64,000 bases of DNA from Larix kaempferi (GCA_027924585.1 BSBM01000001.1:54950501-55014500); one strand, 5' to 3'; positions 37,002 to 48,581 are shown, counted from the first letter of the stretch. Made by a program: numbers and translations. Notes: a model not told the origin generated them from the sequence alone.

Positions 37002-37559
37002 ATCATTTATCTTTATATTTTCACCAGAATCCATTGTGTTTTCCACAGAATTCTTGGGGCTATTTCATTAAATCCTTTGGTTTAACCAAAGGAGTCTTCT
37101 CAGGCGTGATGTACCCAAAAAATGTGCATCTATCAAGGTAGAGTCTAAGTACACCTTGATGATCTGTCATAAGTCTGCAGTAGACCCCAGTATTCAGTTT
37201 GGGAAATTTTGGGGAAGTCTAAGGGTGTTTGGAGTCAATAAGGAAAAATCTAGCCTGTGTTTGTTGTAGTGGAGTTAGTGTGCCTAATTTTTCAGATTGG
37301 GTACACTATATATTATTGATATTAGAATTAGAGGATTTTTTATTTACTCTAAAATCCTCCATTGAGAAAAAATAAGTGTCTATAAGTGTAGACTCGGATA
37401 ATAGTACTCTTAAAGACAAAACCAAAATATATCAACTACGGGAAAATGCAATGGATTTCTTGGTCTTATGTGTGGAAATATTCCATATTGGAATATGGTC
37501 AACCAAAAGAGAAAGTGATGGAATGGGATTGCTTTAGAAATTTCTTGGGAAAAGAAAAA

Positions 37560-37874
37560 AATAATTGTGAATAAGTTTATATTTTTTGGTGCGCTAATAA
37601 ATGTGATAAAGATAATCAAGGTAAATATGTCAAAAGTTTTTAAGCATTTTGGAGTAAATTTGGAGAATATTTCTTTGAGAGAAACATGGAAATTTTGGTT
37701 GTTTTGAAGGGTGAGGAGCAACAAGGAAAGCTTTATGAAAATTTTATAATAGTGAACCCTTACAATATATCCTATAAGGATGACACTAATCTGGTAAAAT
37801 TATTATGGCAGGATCTCAGTACAATAGAATCAACATCTAATATAAGGAACTTTCTCATCTCTTTTAGTCATTAA
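37560..37874 (+). pseudogene. Fragment resembling the C-terminal part of an FCP1/NIF-type phosphatase
   Basis: The frame at 37686-37874 contains NPYNISYKDDTNLVKLLWQD followed by NIRNFL. This resembles the C-terminal segment of plant NLI-interacting-factor/FCP1-like phosphatases (…PYxYxDxxDxxLxxLxxYLxxL…NVxxFV). The catalytic head is not joined to it here. A similar tail occurs at 40215-40330, so several copies of the family lie in this area. Confidence 0.35.
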
Positions 37875-38156
37875 ATGACCATGTAACATGATACTTTAAA
37901 CATTTACATATAATTTTCTAAGCTCATGTTATTGACATTATTTGTTTTTTTGTGTTGAGAAAGGTCATTGTGATTAATTATTTTTGGTTTAATGGTTTAT
38001 ATATGCTACTGTTTGAATTTTATGTTTGTAATGTATTGGTAATTTGTTGTGCCTAATTATTTATCTTGAATACTTATTTAAATTTTGTCTTATTGTAGTT
38101 TTATTTTTAGTTATGGCCATTTTGTCTTATTGTAGTTATATTTTTAGTTATGATTT

Positions 38157-38474
38157 TTGTATACAATTGAAACATTGACTCAAAAGAAATTGTTGATATT
38201 GGGAGTAGAGGGGATACTATTTGGAGTTCAAGTTATTGTTGTAAAAAGAGAAGTCGACAGACATCTATATTTTTTGCATGGACATTACCATTATTATGCA
38301 AGAAATTTTTCTCATGATATCGTCAATATTACACGATATCATTTCAACATTGTTCTGTGGTTTACTTTTTTGGATTTCCTCGAAATAAGGAAGTTGAAGA
38401 ATGAATTCAAATGGTTCAAAGATGAAAATTTCATATTTATTTGGGGACTTCGGAAATGTATACATACTAAGTAA
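38157..38474 (+). pseudogene. Fragment resembling an FCP1/NIF-type phosphatase catalytic domain
   Basis: The frame includes TQKKLLILGVEGILFGVQ, comparable to the first motif (KKLLVLDxxGLL) of HAD-superfamily FCP1/NIF phosphatases, and HFNIVLWFTFLDFLE, comparable to the FxVxLWSS segment. The two catalytic Asp of the DxDx(T/V/G) motif are Gly and Glu here, so it cannot be active. Assignment rests on motif order and the better-preserved copy at 39741. Confidence 0.35.
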
Positions 38475-38989
38475 CATTCACATAAATATGATTATATTGG
38501 TGGAGTACATCATATTTACAAGAAAATGTTTAAATATGTACTTATCCAGTATGGACAAAGATAAGAAAAATCAAACATCTTGTTTATAAATTAAGGTCAA
38601 TACCATTCAGAAGACAATAGTAAACAGAATTGTTTAAAAATGCCATCAAGTTGGACATTTGATGGTTTGGTCAACATAGGTAGAAAACAAATGGTGTGTT
38701 CACTTTTGAATCACCTTGGGCTCGTCGAAACATAACTCATTGGTTGAAAACATTCAAATTTAGATTAAAATTTTGAGGATTGCAATATATTTTGATCTAG
38801 TAGCACATTTAACTATTGATATGAAATTGGAAGACAATGTTTTTGGATATATTTACATTAAACATGCCTTTATTTTTTTATTGTTTTTTGAAAAAGTATG
38901 AATTAAACTATTTAAGTGATGACATCTTTCAGAAAATCCATATCATATTGATGTACATAATCTAGGCTAAAATGTTGTATCCACTAAAT

Positions 38990-39480
38990 AGGTGTATCCG
39001 GGGAAAGGATCAGCTGATCTTTTATTTCTTCAATAAGTATACATTACCCCCAACCATTCTTATGTATAAACCAAACCATTCTCCTCCAATGTCGTATCAT
39101 CCAAGAAACCAGATATGATTTAGGAGTTTCTTTCGATCCCTTTGTCATCATAAGTTTAACGTGGTAGTGCCATACAACACCTTCCTTTCATAGTACTCCC
39201 ATAGGGAATGTCAATGACGTGGGTTGGCCAACGCATATAGCATGGTGATGTGGATGACTCTGTTTATAATTTTGGAAATTTTGTGGCTTTGTGACGATGA
39301 TGGATCCACCAAAGAGATTGTTTTGTGAAAGGATCAATCGATCCTTGTTTTGTGATTCTGTAAATGGTATTTCCATGTATAGTACTATATTGGACACACC
39401 TAACCATGCTCCTCTAATATTATGTTTTCCCGAAAACACGATATGTTTTTGAAGTCTTATCCAATCCTTCTGTAATCATA
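38990..39480. repeat. Outlying copies of the palindromic repeat family
   Basis: AAAGGATCAGCTGATCTTTT at about 39005 and GAAAGGATCAATCGATCCTT at about 39328 are near-perfect palindromes of the same type as the motif recurring in 29336-32330. Shared flanking words (ACCATTCTCCTCCAATGT at 39070, ACCATGCTCCTCTAATAT at 39404) suggest two adjacent repeat units of ~330 bp. Confidence 0.45.
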
Positions 39481-39635
39481 AAGTTATTGTAGAATGGTCA
39501 GAAAACATGTTCACGATATTGCATAGTTGATTTAGTTCAAATTTTGTGTATTTACATGAAATTAGTTTTATTAAAATTGAATTTTGATACAAATATGAAT
39601 GAAATTGTTAAGTGTTGACATATTTAGAAAATCTC

Positions 39636-39689
39636 TATCATAATGGTAGTATATATATTCTTTATCATAATGGTAGTATATATATTCTT
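39636..39689. repeat. Perfect 27-bp tandem duplication
   Basis: Two identical adjacent copies (39636-39662, 39663-39689) of an AT-rich unit starting TATCATAATGGTAG. Confidence 0.9.
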
Positions 39690-39740
39690 TATTTTGCATG
39701 TTAAAGATGTGTTCATTAATGAGATTTTGTTTTTTGGTTT

Positions 39741-40350
39741 TTGAGTATAGATACAAGGTTATTAGATAAACGATTGATTATATTCAATCTAAATGGATTA
39801 TTGTTACATGCTATTCATAAAAGTACATTTCAAAACAAGTTAGGCTACACAAATCTAGACATCATTGCAAAAACAAAGGTTTATTTTATACGTCTAGCGT
39901 TAAAATATTTTCTTAAGCAAGTTCTTTCTATTTCCGAGGTTGGTTTATGGACATCTACACAAGCCAAAAATATGTATGAGTTTTTGTCAGGATTTTTAGA
40001 CAAAAATGAATTGCAAAAAGAGCAATCTAAAGTCATACTAACATAATATCACTATGCGGCAAACCAAAAAAGGGCCTTGTTGGATTTGGGAATCCAAACG
40101 TATATCTCAAACTTTTAAATAATGTCTAGAATATATTAAACTATGCTTATGATGCTAGTAACACAGTGATTCTGGAAGATTTTGAAAAAAAAAAACATGT
40201 TTGTAATGATGAAGGGAACTACATAATTGCAAAGAGCTATAATTGTGATGATAAGAATGACACGTACTTGTTAAATCGATTGTGGCCTTATTTTACATAG
40301 CTTAATGGTGTTAATGATGTAAGACCTATTGTAAAAAATATGAAATTAGT
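39741..40350 (+). pseudogene. FCP1/NLI-interacting-factor-like phosphatase pseudogene
   Basis: The N-terminal frame reads RLLDKRLIIFNLNGLLLH, aligned with the KKLLVLDLNGLLL start of plant NIF-type HAD phosphatases, then SISEVGLWTSTQAKNMYEFL, aligned with the FEVGIWSS…NV…L block. After a frame change the rest follows: NYAYDASNTVILEDF (DASNTILxD block) and YNCDDKNDTYLLNRLWPYF … NGVNDVRPIVKN (C-terminal block). The first catalytic Asp is Asn. Stops and frameshifts make it dead. Family role (known): dephosphorylation of Ser/Thr, for FCP1 on RNA polymerase II. No introns are evident between blocks, which would fit a retrocopy but is not proof. Confidence 0.5.
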
Positions 40351-40651
40351 TTGATGAATGATGTACTTGATTTTTTATCTTCATAGTATTCTCAATGTGT
40401 GGCATTCTTATCTAGTTATGTTTTATTTTTTGAAGGGTCTTTTTAGTGATGAGTTACCAACTTTTAAACTTCTGAATAATATTTTGCTAAATGGGATTGA
40501 AAATTTCCATATTGGAGTTTCTAAAATTTGAAAATTTAGATTCCAAAAATTCTAGTATCGATTTTGGAAAGTGCAAAACCCGATTTTGAACATGCCAATA
40601 TTGGGTGAAAAAAGTGTGAAAACTGATTCCGAACATGTAAACATTTGCAGC

Positions 40652-40750
40652 AAAAAGTGCAAAATGCAATTCAAAAAGTGTCAATTTCAAACCCAAAAGT
40701 CTAGTTTCCAAACTTGATATTGACACTTTTTGAACTCCATTTTGCACTTT
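40652..40750. repeat. 34-bp inverted repeat hairpin
   Basis: Arms 40652-40685 and 40719-40750 are complementary apart from a couple of mismatches (left core CAAAAAGTGTCAAT, right core ATTGACACTTTTTG), with a ~33-base loop. Both strands therefore encode the same LTLFELHFAL peptide. Nearby repeats of AAAGTGCAAAA/AAAGTGTGAAAA suggest a decayed MITE or fold-back element. Confidence 0.75.
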
Positions 40751-41499
40751 ATAAAGGTTGTCTTTTTACTTCAGAAAGCATGTTTTTGACCTATTTTCAA
40801 AGGGGCTTGGACAATAATGAGTCCATATTTAATGTAATGGGTGTTGTGTTTATATGTGTCTTTTCTATATCAACTATTGGATCCTTGACCACAATGGGAG
40901 GTATCAAACTTTCAACTTTGGGTAGTCATTCATTATCATAATGAAATAGTGTGGAACACTGAGGGTTCACCTTCAACCCTTTATGTTTTGAACATAAACA
41001 TATCCCTGGGGTACGATAGAAGAGATCTAATTCATTGTGATGTAACATTGGCCTAGGATGACTGCTAGAAGATGGTGTGTTACAATTGGTGGGGTAAAGT
41101 GACTATCCATTTTCATCTACCATACACCTATGGTATCTTTCACTAGATGATATCTTGCAAAAATGTTTAATCGATGTAATGTATTGTACGTTCGAAGTAA
41201 TCCTAAATCAATATCTTGCAAAATTCAATGCACAATTACTCAAATGCACTTGCAAAGGTAGCGTAAATTTAATCAAATTATCAAATTATAAATAAAAATT
41301 GCACTTAATATAAAAAACAGAGAACTTGATAAATTTGGAATGAAATGGAATGAAGAATATGAAAAATTGACCATTTGATATTATCACTTTTTTCCCTTTC
41401 ATTTGAGTCAAAACCACAATTAATACATGTTTGTATTCTTAAGGAAAGTTTGGAAATCATGTAACATTCTAAATTCAAAAAAAAAACACGTTATAATTT
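40751..41499. other. No recognisable feature
   Basis: AT-rich intergenic sequence without coding or repeat signal that I can support. Confidence 0.4.
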
Positions 41500-41516
41500 A
41501 AGTATAAAATGTGTGT

Positions 41517-43039
41517 CCCGGATCCGGGTGCCACCGCCACTACCAGCAGGAACACCAGAGGGGACACGTCTACTCCTCCCTGCACCATCTCCTAGACTCT
41601 GCTTTAATAGTGGACTTTACCACTATATAGCTGGCCTCCTCGCACGTTGTTGATCCCATATCCCACATGGCCTAGGGGGCGACATTAATGAAGGTTCATT
41701 CTCCTATCTCCTCTCGCCCGAGATGGTTTCAACTCGCCATAACTCCCTCTCGTGTGATCTCCCACCCTCGCCACGGCTCCCTCGGGGTTATGAAGATCCA
41801 TGTACACCCACCTGCTGTCATTACACGTCTTCGTTACTCACTGTCTACATCCACTGCAGAGAGTTCGGCCCCTGTAGAGAGTTAGGCCCCTATTGAGAGT
41901 TAGGCCCCTATTAAGAGTTCGGCCCCTATTGAGAGTTCGGCCCCTGTGTTGTCCAATTTGATCATGAAGCGCACCAGAGGTACCTTCAAGCGTGGATCCA
42001 GTCAAGGCATAGGAATACGACATCTGCAGAGAAGGAAATTCCTGCTAACATCGGTTGCAAAGACAATGTGTCCATGCCGGTTCGTCGTCTGGTGGAAGAT
42101 TGGGAGTCCAGGAGTGTTGCTGAAATTATCACCTTTGACAGCCCTGGTACTTAGGTGAATCATTACTGGTTGCTCAAAAATTTGCTTGGCACTTTGGTAG
42201 AAGAAATGCTCACTAATTGGAATGTGGCTAAGATGACCATTATGGACACAAGGTCCAACATGGCTCATTTGGATGGCATCCTTGTCACATTGGAAGCTTG
42301 CCTCACGGGACGTAGATACTCCTTATTCCCACATCCATCTCCGCCCATGGGATTTGGTCCTGAAGGTCCTATTGCTGGTACCGACAACGAAACGACTAGT
42401 TTTAACAAAGGTGTTGCTCTACACACGGCTAAGCAGGAGGCTGATAGTTCTCTTCATAATTCTTTGGGCCTCGCTTCTGAGGGTGTTGCTCCTGCTCTTG
42501 CTCCTGGACACACCTCCAGTCCTGACTCTCCAGCAGCCATTGTAGTGCAAGGTGCTTCCCCTTTTGGGACCTCTTTCCCAGTTCCTTCTACAATCGCCAC
42601 TGCCTAACACAAGTGTATTCGTAAATATGAAGCAGCAGCAATTCTTCCGCATAAACTTGAGCCTCTACCCATCAAGCTTCCATAGAAACAGTGGACGGAT
42701 GAATTCTTTGGCCCCTGCCCCATCTTTGAGGACATACACGACTCCAAAGGCGCAGAAGCTAGCTCCTGACATGACCTGTCACGAGCACTGCACACTTGGT
42801 TTCACTATTCTGTTTCTTTGTTTTTGTCTACTCTGGCCTGTACAGAGTTATAGTTTCATACTGTCTTTGTTGTTCGGTGGTTATCTAGTTTATCTTACTA
42901 AGTCTGGTTTTATTGCACTTTTATGTAATATTGGCACCTTGAACAGGGCCAGAACGCTATATTCGGCTTCTCCTAATGATTGTACTCTTTTTTGTACTAT
43001 AATATAATCTTTCTATGCAGCTTACAACAACAACAAAAA
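41517..43039 (+). mobile_element. Retroposed insert (LINE-like or processed transcript) with 17-bp TSD
   Basis: AAGTATAAAATGTGTGT at 41500-41516 recurs at 43040-43056 with one mismatch. The insert between them starts CCCGGATCCGGG, is more GC-rich than its surroundings, and ends in a CAACAACAACAAAAA tail. Long target duplications plus an A-rich tail are typical of target-primed reverse transcription. A plus-strand frame from ~42020 (KEIPANIGCKDNVSMP … RLVEDWESRSVAEIITFDSP) continues past one stop into 42155-42607 (ending Ala/Ser/Pro-rich). No endonuclease or RT domain is present, so this is a 5' or internally deleted LINE, or a host mRNA copy. Confidence 0.6.
41859..41948 (+). repeat. Five 18-bp tandem repeats
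   Basis: Units GAGAGTTCGGCCCCTGTA, with a C/A change giving TTAGG in two units, at 41859, 41877, 41895, 41913 and 41931. In one plus frame they encode ESSAPI hexapeptides, with TAG stops where C became A. Confidence 0.9.
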
Positions 43040-43388
43040 AAGTATAAAGTGTGTGTATTTATATTTGTGCATTGCTGCATTTAGTTATAATACATGCTCC
43101 AATGTTTTGGAATTTGATGTGCATCAAAAAAGTACTTCCACTAGAACCTCTATAAAGTACTAATTGTGGAGGTTTTCATTACTGTTTTTGTTGAAAACTA
43201 TTACTATGGTGCATTGAGGGTAATATAGTGCATAAATGTTCTTAAACATGACACATACATATTGGTTTGAGTTTTTTTTTATTTTGTTGAAAATTAGACC
43301 ACATAGTTTTTATCAATGCGTTGAAAAATTAAAGGAAAAAACTGAGAATTTTAATTTTTAAAAGTCATTCAAACAAAACCATACAACA

Positions 43389-43622
43389 TAATCCATTGTT
43401 GTGCCAAAATTTATATAGAGACTTGTGCAACTGATACTTACCAAGTAATGGATTGGATTGGATAGATTTTTCAAAATAGCGGAATTAGTAAGAAGCCACT
43501 AAACCTAATCCATTGTTTTGCCAAAAGTTATAGAGAGACTAGTGCAAGAGATGTTTACAAAGTAAGAGATTGGATTGGATATATTTTTCTAAAGAGAGGA
43601 ATTAGATAGGAACCATTATTGG
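43389..43622. repeat. Tandem duplication of ~117 bp
   Basis: TAATCCATTGTTGTGCCAAA at 43389 and TAATCCATTGTTTTGCCAAA at 43506 start two diverged units that both contain AGAGACT, GATTGGATTGGAT and GGAATTAG. Confidence 0.8.
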
Positions 43623-43798
43623 TCACATACATATCTGTAAAGGAGAACATTTACCTATGTATAACTTTATTCTATTCATCTCAATAAATTCTCCCTCGGT
43701 AGATGCAAAAATACCCATAATTGTTTTGTTTTCCCCTATTCATTTTTACCATTTATTTCAACAAAATAGAGAGGTTTTTGGCTCACCTTCAATAGTGA

Positions 43799-43896
43799 AA
43801 ACCCTAGTTTTGTTGTTAATTTCCTTTCATTTTATGTTTCTACAAACCCTAGCTCTGTTGGTGCTTCCCTTTCCTTTTTGGATGTTGCAAACCCTA
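43799..43896 (+). other. Three telo-box-like AAACCCTA words
   Basis: AAACCCTA occurs at about 43799, 43844 and 43889, spaced 45 bases. Telo-boxes occur in plant promoters, but no gene follows here; the regular spacing could equally be a worn tandem repeat. Confidence 0.3.
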
Positions 43897-44203
43897 ACAA
43901 CATGAGTTTAGTTTCTTTACCCTTTCACAATATTTGTTTTTGACAATTTGGGTATTTGTTGGTCTCAACAATTACTTTCATGTAAAAAATATTTTAATGG
44001 GTTGTTACCCCATTGCATTAGATTCCAAACATTGTCTTTGGTAATTTATTTTTAAAGAATAGGGTTTCATTGTGTGCAATGTACAACAAATAAGCCCAAT
44101 TAAGCACCATTGTGTTTTTAATGTCAATAAAACTACTTGGACCTAATGTTCTTTTAAAAATTATTTTGGGTTTCGTGGTGCAAATTATATAGTATAAACA
44201 CAC

Positions 44204-44205
<2 letters not shown>

Positions 44206-44254
<49 letters not shown>
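44206..44254. repeat. (TG)n microsatellite
   Basis: About 24 uninterrupted GT dinucleotides. Confidence 0.98.
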
Positions 44255-44255
<1 letters not shown>

Positions 44256-45108
44256 ACCAATGCATATCACTATATAATGTGCCCCTATTAACTTGTAAAA
44301 TAGTTGTAGGCTGAAATTATTACTTAGATTGTGAAATAAATTGCATGATTTGTATATTCTTTATGTAGGCATTTTTATAGAATATGGTTAATAAAATATA
44401 AATGAAAAAATGATAGCAGTAAATGCAAGGGAAGCACATCCTAATAAGGGAACATAGTCCAAGTTATTTTGAATTTTTAATATAAAAGTATTATATTTCA
44501 ATTAATTGTAGGTTTAAATTATGTCTATTAGTTAATGTCTGCCATGTATAACAAAAACTTTAAAAAAAGTCGAGAAGATTGCTTGCAATTTGAGCATAAA
44601 AAGTCATCAAAAAATTGTAGAAATGTTACATATGAGAAAATTAGGTGGATCAAAAGGTGATCAACAAGATTTTTTTTACTAATAACGTACTTCTTACCAA
44701 TAATTGATCCTATAATAAGTTTCAAACATTTTATTTAACATATGTTGAATGCTATGCATGGATTAACAAGAAGGGAACAAAAGGCCCTCCTAAGAAGAAA
44801 AAAGTTATGAAATATTTAAATGATGATGAACTGGTCCTTAGTTCATCTAAACTGGTGATAGAAGTTAATGATAGGAGGAAACATTTATAAAATTGTGAAG
44901 GATATATTGGAAATAAAGTATAGGTGTTGTTTCCACTTATAGTACAAAATTCAATCCAATAATCAAGTTACAATTAAACTACAACAATCATTTCCAAAGG
45001 AATGGTCAATGAGACCTATGAGACTTGCAATAAAACAATTATACAATAACAAATAAAAACATTTAGAAAGTATCATTGCTAAACATGTTTTTCTATAATA
45101 TGTATACA
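44255..45108. other. No recognisable feature
   Basis: AT-rich intergenic sequence up to the Gypsy LTR start; no coding signal. Confidence 0.4.
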
Positions 45109-45472
45109 TGTAATACCCCTAGTTTTGACTTGGAATGTATTTGATCAAAATTATGTAATTGATGTAAATATGATAGTATGGATTCCTAGTGTGGAGCTCA
45201 AGGCCAAGGCCCAACTAGTGAATGGATAGGCATGTATGATATATATTTTTTTATTTGGAACATATGGTTGGCTTACTATGCGAATTCGAAATGTATGTAA
45301 ATATTATGTTGGAAATTAATAAAATAGTCCAAGATGGCTATGTAAAGAGCATTAGAGGGGCTATGATTCCACTAGAGGGGAAAGGGAAGGGGGCCTTTGG
45401 GAAAACCAAATCCTATGTCGCCATGTGTCAACCTTAGAATTCATCCAAAATCTGCCATGTTCCTTAAATAAG
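45109..45472 (+). repeat. 5' LTR of the Gypsy element, first part
   Basis: TGTAATACCCCTAG start; ends with ATAAG (45468-45472), the target duplicated by the composite insertion. Confidence 0.6.
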
Positions 45473-45708
45473 TGTAGTGAACGTATCCGTTCACTAAGTT
45501 AGCCGTGTTCGGTTAAGGGTTAAGAAACGAGACCGTCTTCCATATTTGAGATAAATGATAATAATATATTGATTGATGATGATAAAGTTACAATAAGCTC
45601 GCCTTTATAGGGCTTGAGCAAGAATAGCGAAGGATTACACCCTTTCGCTTATTAACCTAATAATCTATTTAATGTATAAATAATAATATTAATTAAATAT
45701 TCATAGCA
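45473..45708 (-). repeat. LTR copy 1 (3' LTR of member A)
   Basis: Minus-strand LTR: starts TGCTATGAATATTTAATTAA at 45708 and ends …CGTTCACTACA at 45473. Near its end is the palindrome GTGAACGTATCCGTTCAC (45477-45494). It has an extra ~20 bases (AGCCGTGTTCGGTTAAGGGT) relative to the other copies. A TATA-like run and the GGGTGTAATCC word are shared by all copies. Confidence 0.85.
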
Positions 45709-45745
45709 TTGCCTTCCCCGTAGGAAAGCTTTGTCCTCAAAGCTT
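45709..45745 (-). other. Polypurine tract and AGGA-loop hairpin of member A
   Basis: Minus strand: hairpin AAGCTTTG-AGGA-CAAAGCTT (45726-45745), then CCTACGGGGAAGGCAA abutting the LTR. Confidence 0.8.
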
Positions 45746-45748
45746 AGA

Positions 45749-46749
45749 TTATTGTTGACGTCTTTTCATTCTCGTTTTGTGTTGAAAGAATGTCATTATT
45801 TCCTTTATGTCTTTTTTAGAGCTGGTATTAAGTATATGCTTGGTATTTACGCAATAGTTTGTCATATTCCTTTCATTTGTAACCTGATTTTGTACTCCAT
45901 TATGTTTATTATTGTTATCCCATTTTCCTTGTACATGAATACGAGGAGTATTTTTGTGACTGACCATATCAAGACTTGTTTTAGAAGTCGCTTGTTCTAC
46001 GATATTTAGGCTGTCATCACGTAATGTTTTCATTTTATTATCCTTACGAGTTATCTCGAGAAGTGGCGTTTCATGAGGCTTCTCACACTCAAAGTCATCT
46101 GATAGTGTTACATTTAGGTTTCTCCAGGGTGGTAGAAGAGTTAAGGTAGAAGATGAATCTATGATATCTGATTCCTTTGATTTGGATTCCTTTGCATATT
46201 GTAGGATCCATCTTTTGTCATTGTATGGATCGTCCTTATTGTCAATGATACTAGATTGAATCTCATTATGATCTTGGTTGAGCTCATCTTTAAAAAAATA
46301 TTATTGGTATTTTGGTCATCCTTATGATATTTAGTCTCTTTGTCTTGTTTATTGTCTTGTTTATTGTCTTGATCAATTTTGTTACTCTCATTTTTGTTGA
46401 CATAGTGGTCCAACATATTTGAGTTACTGATATGGTTTGTATTAGACCTTAGTTTTTGTAACATTTCCATTATGGTATTCTGGTTTTGCATCATGATGCT
46501 CAAGTTCTGTGCCATGGTGCTTATGTTCTGTGTCATCACACACATCTTGTTATCCAACTCTTTTTGTTTATCATGCATGATGTCTACTTTGTCATCAAGT
46601 TTTATTCCTAGTACTAGAACAACATCTTCTTTAATTCCTTTCTCAAGTGCCTTGTTATTTTTCGTTTCTTCTCTGAATTTTTCTTGGTTGATAACGAGGG
46701 CCTTGATATCCTTTTTCAATTCCTCAATTTTGTCTTTTAATTCTCCCAT
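45749..46749 (-). pseudogene. Coiled-coil ORF of member A, one frameshift
   Basis: From ATG 46749 (context CCATGG) the protein matches the intact 329-residue protein at 52497-53486 almost residue by residue: MGELKDKIEELKKDIKALVI, NTIMEMLQKLRSNTN, then a frameshift in the T/A run near 46290 moves the rest (DELNQDHNEIQ … LLPPWRNLN … ICEQATSK-like tail) to another frame, which is open to the stop before the hairpin. The first ~105 residues are a coiled coil with many Lys/Glu; the middle is Asn/Lys/Asp-rich. No known enzymatic domain or zinc knuckle. It may be a Gag-like structural protein of the element (inference). Confidence 0.75.
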
Positions 46750-48352
46750 GGTCTTGGAGAAGATAAATTTTTTTTTTGCTTTCCCAATTTAAAACAATAA
46801 CTTATAATAATATTAACAATAATATTATTTATTAATAATATTATTATTAATTTTTATTATATACATTTTAATTTTTAGTGTAATAATAATAATAAAATTA
46901 ATAAATTATTATTATTATTATTATTTTGAATTAGGGTTTTTGACGTTGGAAGAAGGGATGATAGTGAAGGTCGAGGAGTGGAGGAAGGGAATAGGGATTG
47001 TCGGAGATCGCAGGTGGAAGAGGATCTAAGCGGTGGCGTCGGATGGGAGAGGTGAGCAGCGAGGGAGTAAGGGAAGGAGGTCGTGTTGGAGAGATGGGCG
47101 TGGGAAAAAGGGAGTGCGTAGGTGGGCAGGTGGAGGCGACGGTGATAGGAGCAACGTGAGAGTGTGGGGGAGTAGTGAAGAGGGGGTGGGGCATGCAGGA
47201 GCGAGCAACAGGGGAGCTGCATGGAACAACGCGGCCAGGGAAGGAGGGGAGATGGCGAGGAGATAGAGCAATGGAGGGATAAGGGTGAGGGTGGAAACGG
47301 CTGGGGGGAGAGTGCTGTAGCAATGGCGTGAGGAAGCAGGGAAAAGGTGATGCAGGTGTGGAGTATAAGCTGGAAAGGGGGGGGGGCGCGGTGAAGGAGG
47401 AACGGGAAGGGTGGTAGAGTGAAGGTAATCGCTGGCGTGAGGAGTGGTGTGCAGAATGGAGAAGATGGTGGAGAGGGAATGCACAGGCTAGGTGAGGGGG
47501 GAAATGGAAGGGGTGGCAAGCAGTGGAAAGAAGGCAGCGCTGAGAGATTGGGGGGCGAAGGTAGGGTGCAGAATGGGCGTTGTCATGAGAGGGAGAGTAG
47601 AATGAGCAGTGAATGAGCAGGAGGTAGTTGTGGTGTGGGGAAGCGTGGAAGGGAGAGGAGTAGATGGGAGAGTTAGTGCACGGGTGGAGGGTGGTTGCGT
47701 GTGATGGCAGGCGTGGAAGGAGAAATGATGTGAGGACTGATAGGTGGTAAAATGGAGCAGCGGGAGAATGTGTGGTTGATATGAGCTGAAACCAAGCTCA
47801 AAGATGGAAGTAGCCAAATCCGAGTGTGTAGAGTGGAGTTGAAATAATGTGAGCTGAAACCGTGAGCAGGAGAGCGCGAGAAGGGAGGGCGCGGCGTGAG
47901 GGAGTAGGAGAGAATGAGCAAGGAGGGCGTGGCGTGATGGAGTAGGGAAGGCAAGCAGGAGGTGGATGGAAGGGCAGGAAGCAGGGGGAGGCGGACGTGG
48001 ATTAGGTGAAGGCAGACGGATGAAGAGAGGAGGTGTGGGAGCTGCAAAAGCGGATGGTGGAGGTGGCGGGAGCGTGGGCACACAAAGGAGAGCAGAGATG
48101 GACGAGTGTGAAAGGGAGATGGGGAAGGTGCTGTGCGGTGGAGTGTTGCAGTGCCGACAGGAGTGGAGTGGAGATGGAAATGGTTGGTGGAGATTTCTGG
48201 TGTGGAATGGAGAATCCTGGAGCATATTTTCACCAAGAGAAATTCACGCAGTGAGTACTGGAGCGAAAACGTGCTGAGAGCCGAAACTGAGCTCAGAGGA
48301 GGAGACTGTCGCAACCGTATCCGGTTGGATTTGAAGGGAGAGCCGAAATCGA
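46750..48352 (-). other. Leader of member A: A/T-rich block then C/T-rich block
   Basis: Read on the minus strand from the primer site: about 1.3 kb of C/T-rich sequence (48250-46940; G/A-rich on the plus strand), then CCCTAATTC (46931), an A/T-rich block of ATT repeats (46925-46795), then the ORF. Long Pro/Ser/His-rich frames appear in all three minus frames because C/T-rich sequence lacks stops; I do not regard them as genes. Sub-repeats GAGCTCxxTTTCGGCTC follow the primer site (48260-48350). Confidence 0.6.
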
Positions 48353-48364
48353 GCTCTGATACCA
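48353..48364 (-). other. Initiator Met-tRNA primer-binding site of member A
   Basis: Minus strand reads TGGTATCAGAGC exactly, two bases inside the LTR end. Confidence 0.9.
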
Positions 48365-48366
48365 AA

Positions 48367-48581
48367 TGCAGTGAACGTATCCGTTCACTAGGTTAAGAAG
48401 CGAATTCGCCTTCCATATTTGAGATAAAAGATAATAATATACTGATAGATGATGATAAGGTTACAATAAGATTGCCTTTATAGGGCTTGAGCAAGAATAG
48501 TGAAGGGTTACACCCTTTCGCTTATTAACCTAATAATCTATTTAATATATAAATAATAATATTAATTAAATATTCACAGCA
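48367..48581 (-). repeat. LTR copy 2 (5' LTR of member A, also bordering a second interior)
   Basis: Same LTR as copy 1. Its outer side (48582 onward) continues into another polypurine tract and hairpin rather than a target duplication, so this LTR is shared by two element interiors. Confidence 0.85.

Noticed and set aside
42155-42607. 150-residue plus-strand frame as a host gene.
   Set aside because: It lies inside a retroposed insert, is preceded by an in-frame stop within the same coding-like stretch, and ends in low-complexity Ala/Ser/Pro.
43799-43896. AAACCCTA words as telomeric sequence.
   Set aside because: Only three separated copies rather than a TTTAGGG array.
46875-48365. Several long overlapping minus-strand frames (up to 245 residues, Pro/Ser/His-rich).
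   Set aside because: They occur in all three frames of one C/T-rich tract, which rarely forms stops. No domain is visible and the same tract in member C is open in different frames.
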